6,255 nucleotides of DNA. Origin: DATDMG01 sp036518955. GTDB lineage: Bacteria; Actinomycetota; Actinomycetes; Actinomycetales; Kineosporiaceae. The position numbers and the translations under genes were made by a program. Shown piece by piece: positions 5,164 through 6,255 of the stretch (positions are counted from its first letter, which is position 1; every line of letters starts with the position of its first letter). The notes below the pieces were generated by a model. That model searched no databases. It was not told the origin of the DNA and was given only the letters and a program-made list of their open reading frames with translations. The stretch lies in the NCBI GenBank assembly GCA_036518955.1, contig DATDMG010000407.1:1-6255 (forward strand), read 5' to 3'.

Positions 5164-6255
5164 GCCGGCGGCTCCAGCCATCCGGCGACGGGCGTGAACG
5201 CGCCCTTGCCCTGGTAGGTGTAGAACTTCGAGCGGTCGTTGCACACCGCCGGTGCGTCGGTGTACTTCCCGCACTTCACCTCGGGTGCGCCCATCACGAC
5301 CGGGCCGGTGAACTGCTGCAGTTGGGAGGTCACCGCCTGCGGGGTCACCCTGTCGGCACCGATCGCGTTGAACATCTTCGCGTAGGTGAGGATCTCGCTC
5401 CAGGCCAGCGCGGCGAACACCTGGGTGGCGTCCTTGCCGTCGAGTCCCGCCTGCGCGGAGGCCTGCAGGTAGGCCTTGGCGTCGGCGGCGCTGGTGTCGG
5501 TCGGCAGGGTCTGCGCGATCCCGTAGGTCCAGGTCGGCAGGTCACCGCCGAACCCCTGGGCGACGTCCGCGGTCAGGCAGACCGGTGTCGCCACGATCGG
5601 CTTCGTGACCACCAACTGCTTCAAGGCCTTGGCGATCCCCACGCAGCCCCGGTTCTGTCCGATCGGCACGATCACGTCCGCGGTCTGCACGCCGGCCGCC
5701 GTCACCGGACCGAGCAGGTCGGTGGACTGCGGGTCGAACCCCACGGCGGTCACCGTGAGCCCGGCCCGCTCCAGACCCTTGCGCACGGCGGCACCCGCGG
5801 CCTTGTCGCCCGGGGCGTTGGTGTAGATCACCGCGGCGGACCTGGCGTGCAGTTGGTCGCGGGCGTACGTGCCCCACGGCGCGAAGATGTGCGTCAGGTC
5901 GCCGAAGAGAATGAAGGCGTTCTTCGCCGTCGCCACCGACGGTCCGTCGGCGACCCCGACGATGAGCGATTTCTGCCCGTTCATCACGGAGTTGAAGGAC
6001 GTGTCACCCACGAACACGTTGCCGAACGCCGTGGCCTGCACGCTCGCGTCGTTGAGCAGTTGTTGGCCGCACTTCTGCCCCTCCTCCTCCGCGGAGGCGA
6101 TGGTGCAGACCTTCAGCGCCAACGGGTGTCCGCCGATCCCGCCCAACTTCCCGTTGACGTACTTCACGGCGGCCTGGGCGGCGCGCGTCGCCTCCGGCGC
6201 GGCGCCGAACGAGCCGCCCTCGACGTTGACCCAGCCGATCCCGATCGGCCGCTTC
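5160..6255 (-). CDS. ABC transporter substrate-binding protein, HAAT type (N-terminus cut by window edge)
   Basis: Extracellular binding protein that delivers ligand to the fused permease; 364 residues are present and the frame is open to the edge. It is a Peripla_BP_6 / Leu-Ile-Val-binding-like protein. Seen: the start-of-mature-domain segment PIGIGWVNVEGGSFGAAPEA (3-22), then AVKYVNGKLGGIGGHPL (29-45), and a lobe-1 block with paired cysteines KVCTIAS...QKC (C50, C62). Further cysteines come in close pairs, C204/C226 and C328/C338, consistent with disulfides in an exported protein. The signal peptide, expected to be lipoprotein-type in actinobacteria, lies beyond 6255 together with the start codon; roughly 35-50 residues are missing by comparison with the family. 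A GTG at 6167 is not the start, because conserved sequence continues upstream of it. The gene is first in the visible operon and overlaps the permease by 4 nt. Ligand is unknown: branched-chain or other amino acids, or short amides, are all possible. Confidence 0.92.
   Translation of the reverse strand, partial: KRPIGIGWVNVEGGSFGAAPEATRAAQAAVKYVNGKLGGIGGHPLALKVCTIASAEEEGQKCGQQLLNDASVQATAFGNVFVGDTSFNSVMNGQKSLIVGVADGPSVATAKNAFILFGDLTHIFAPWGTYARDQLHARSAAVIYTNAPGDKAAGAAVRKGLERAGLTVTAVGFDPQSTDLLGPVTAAGVQTADVIVPIGQNRGCVGIAKALKQLVVTKPIVATPVCLTADVAQGFGGDLPTWTYGIAQTLPTDTSAADAKAYLQASAQAGLDGKDATQVFAALAWSEILTYAKMFNAIGADRVTPQAVTSQLQQFTGPVVMGAPEVKCGKYTDAPAVCNDRSKFYTYQGKGAFTPVAGWLEPPA
5172..5176 (-). promoter_or_regulatory. 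Ribosome binding site of the permease gene
   Basis: TGGAG on the minus strand, eight bases before the ATG at 5163, inside the last codons of the binding-protein gene. Together with the ATGA overlap it fixes the permease start and argues against the 37-residue upstream extension that the open frame allows. Confidence 0.6.

Noticed and set aside
5164..5274. N-terminal extension of the permease by 37 residues
   Set aside because: It is Arg-rich, lacks homology-like features and overlaps the binding-protein coding sequence by more than 100 bases. The ATG at 5163 has an overlap and a Shine-Dalgarno.
6165..6167. GTG as start of the substrate-binding protein
   Set aside because: The frame remains open to the window edge and the upstream 29 codons include the conserved beginning of the mature ligand-binding domain, so the real start lies outside.
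71..6255. Urea transporter (Urt) operon, or a GatA-type amidotransferase
   Set aside because: No urease genes are seen, and the permease is a fusion, unlike separate UrtB and UrtC. No gatB or gatC accompanies the amidase. Neither can be fully excluded from one window.

Overview
The window is very GC-rich, with G/C-biased third codon positions and GTG/ATG starts. This fits a high-GC Actinomycetota genome; I cannot name the genus from sequence alone. Every convincing gene lies on the minus strand, so transcription runs from high to low coordinates. The window looks like the body of a single operon whose promoter and first codons lie beyond position 6255.

In order of transcription the genes are: (1) an extracellular substrate-binding protein of the branched-chain/hydrophobic amino acid and amide (HAAT) type, missing its N-terminus (5160-6255); (2) a 677-residue permease in which LivH-like and LivM-like halves are fused (3130-5163); (3) a possible 25-codon micro-ORF (3056-3133) built on a perfect 3 x 15-bp tandem repeat; (4) a LivG-type ATPase (2310-3059); (5) a LivF-type ATPase with an unusual acidic, repeat-bearing C-terminal tail (1495-2313); (6) an amidase-signature family hydrolase with an intact Lys-Ser-Ser triad (71-1498). 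Positions 1-70 hold no gene and no clear terminator.

The genes are packed tightly. Each junction is a 4-nt ATGA or GTGA stop/start overlap. The one exception, permease to LivG, becomes two such overlaps if the micro-ORF is counted. This suggests translational coupling and balanced synthesis. A plausible working model is that the binding protein captures an amide, amino acid or related compound outside the cell, the fused permease and the two ATPases import it, and the cytoplasmic amidase hydrolyses it or a derivative to a carboxylate and ammonia or an amine. The substrate cannot be read from the sequence.

The parts are known families, and I see no wholly new system. The least ordinary features are the triplicated stop/start junction ahead of LivG, a second 15-bp periodic repeat at the LivF/amidase junction, and the fused permease beside an amidase.
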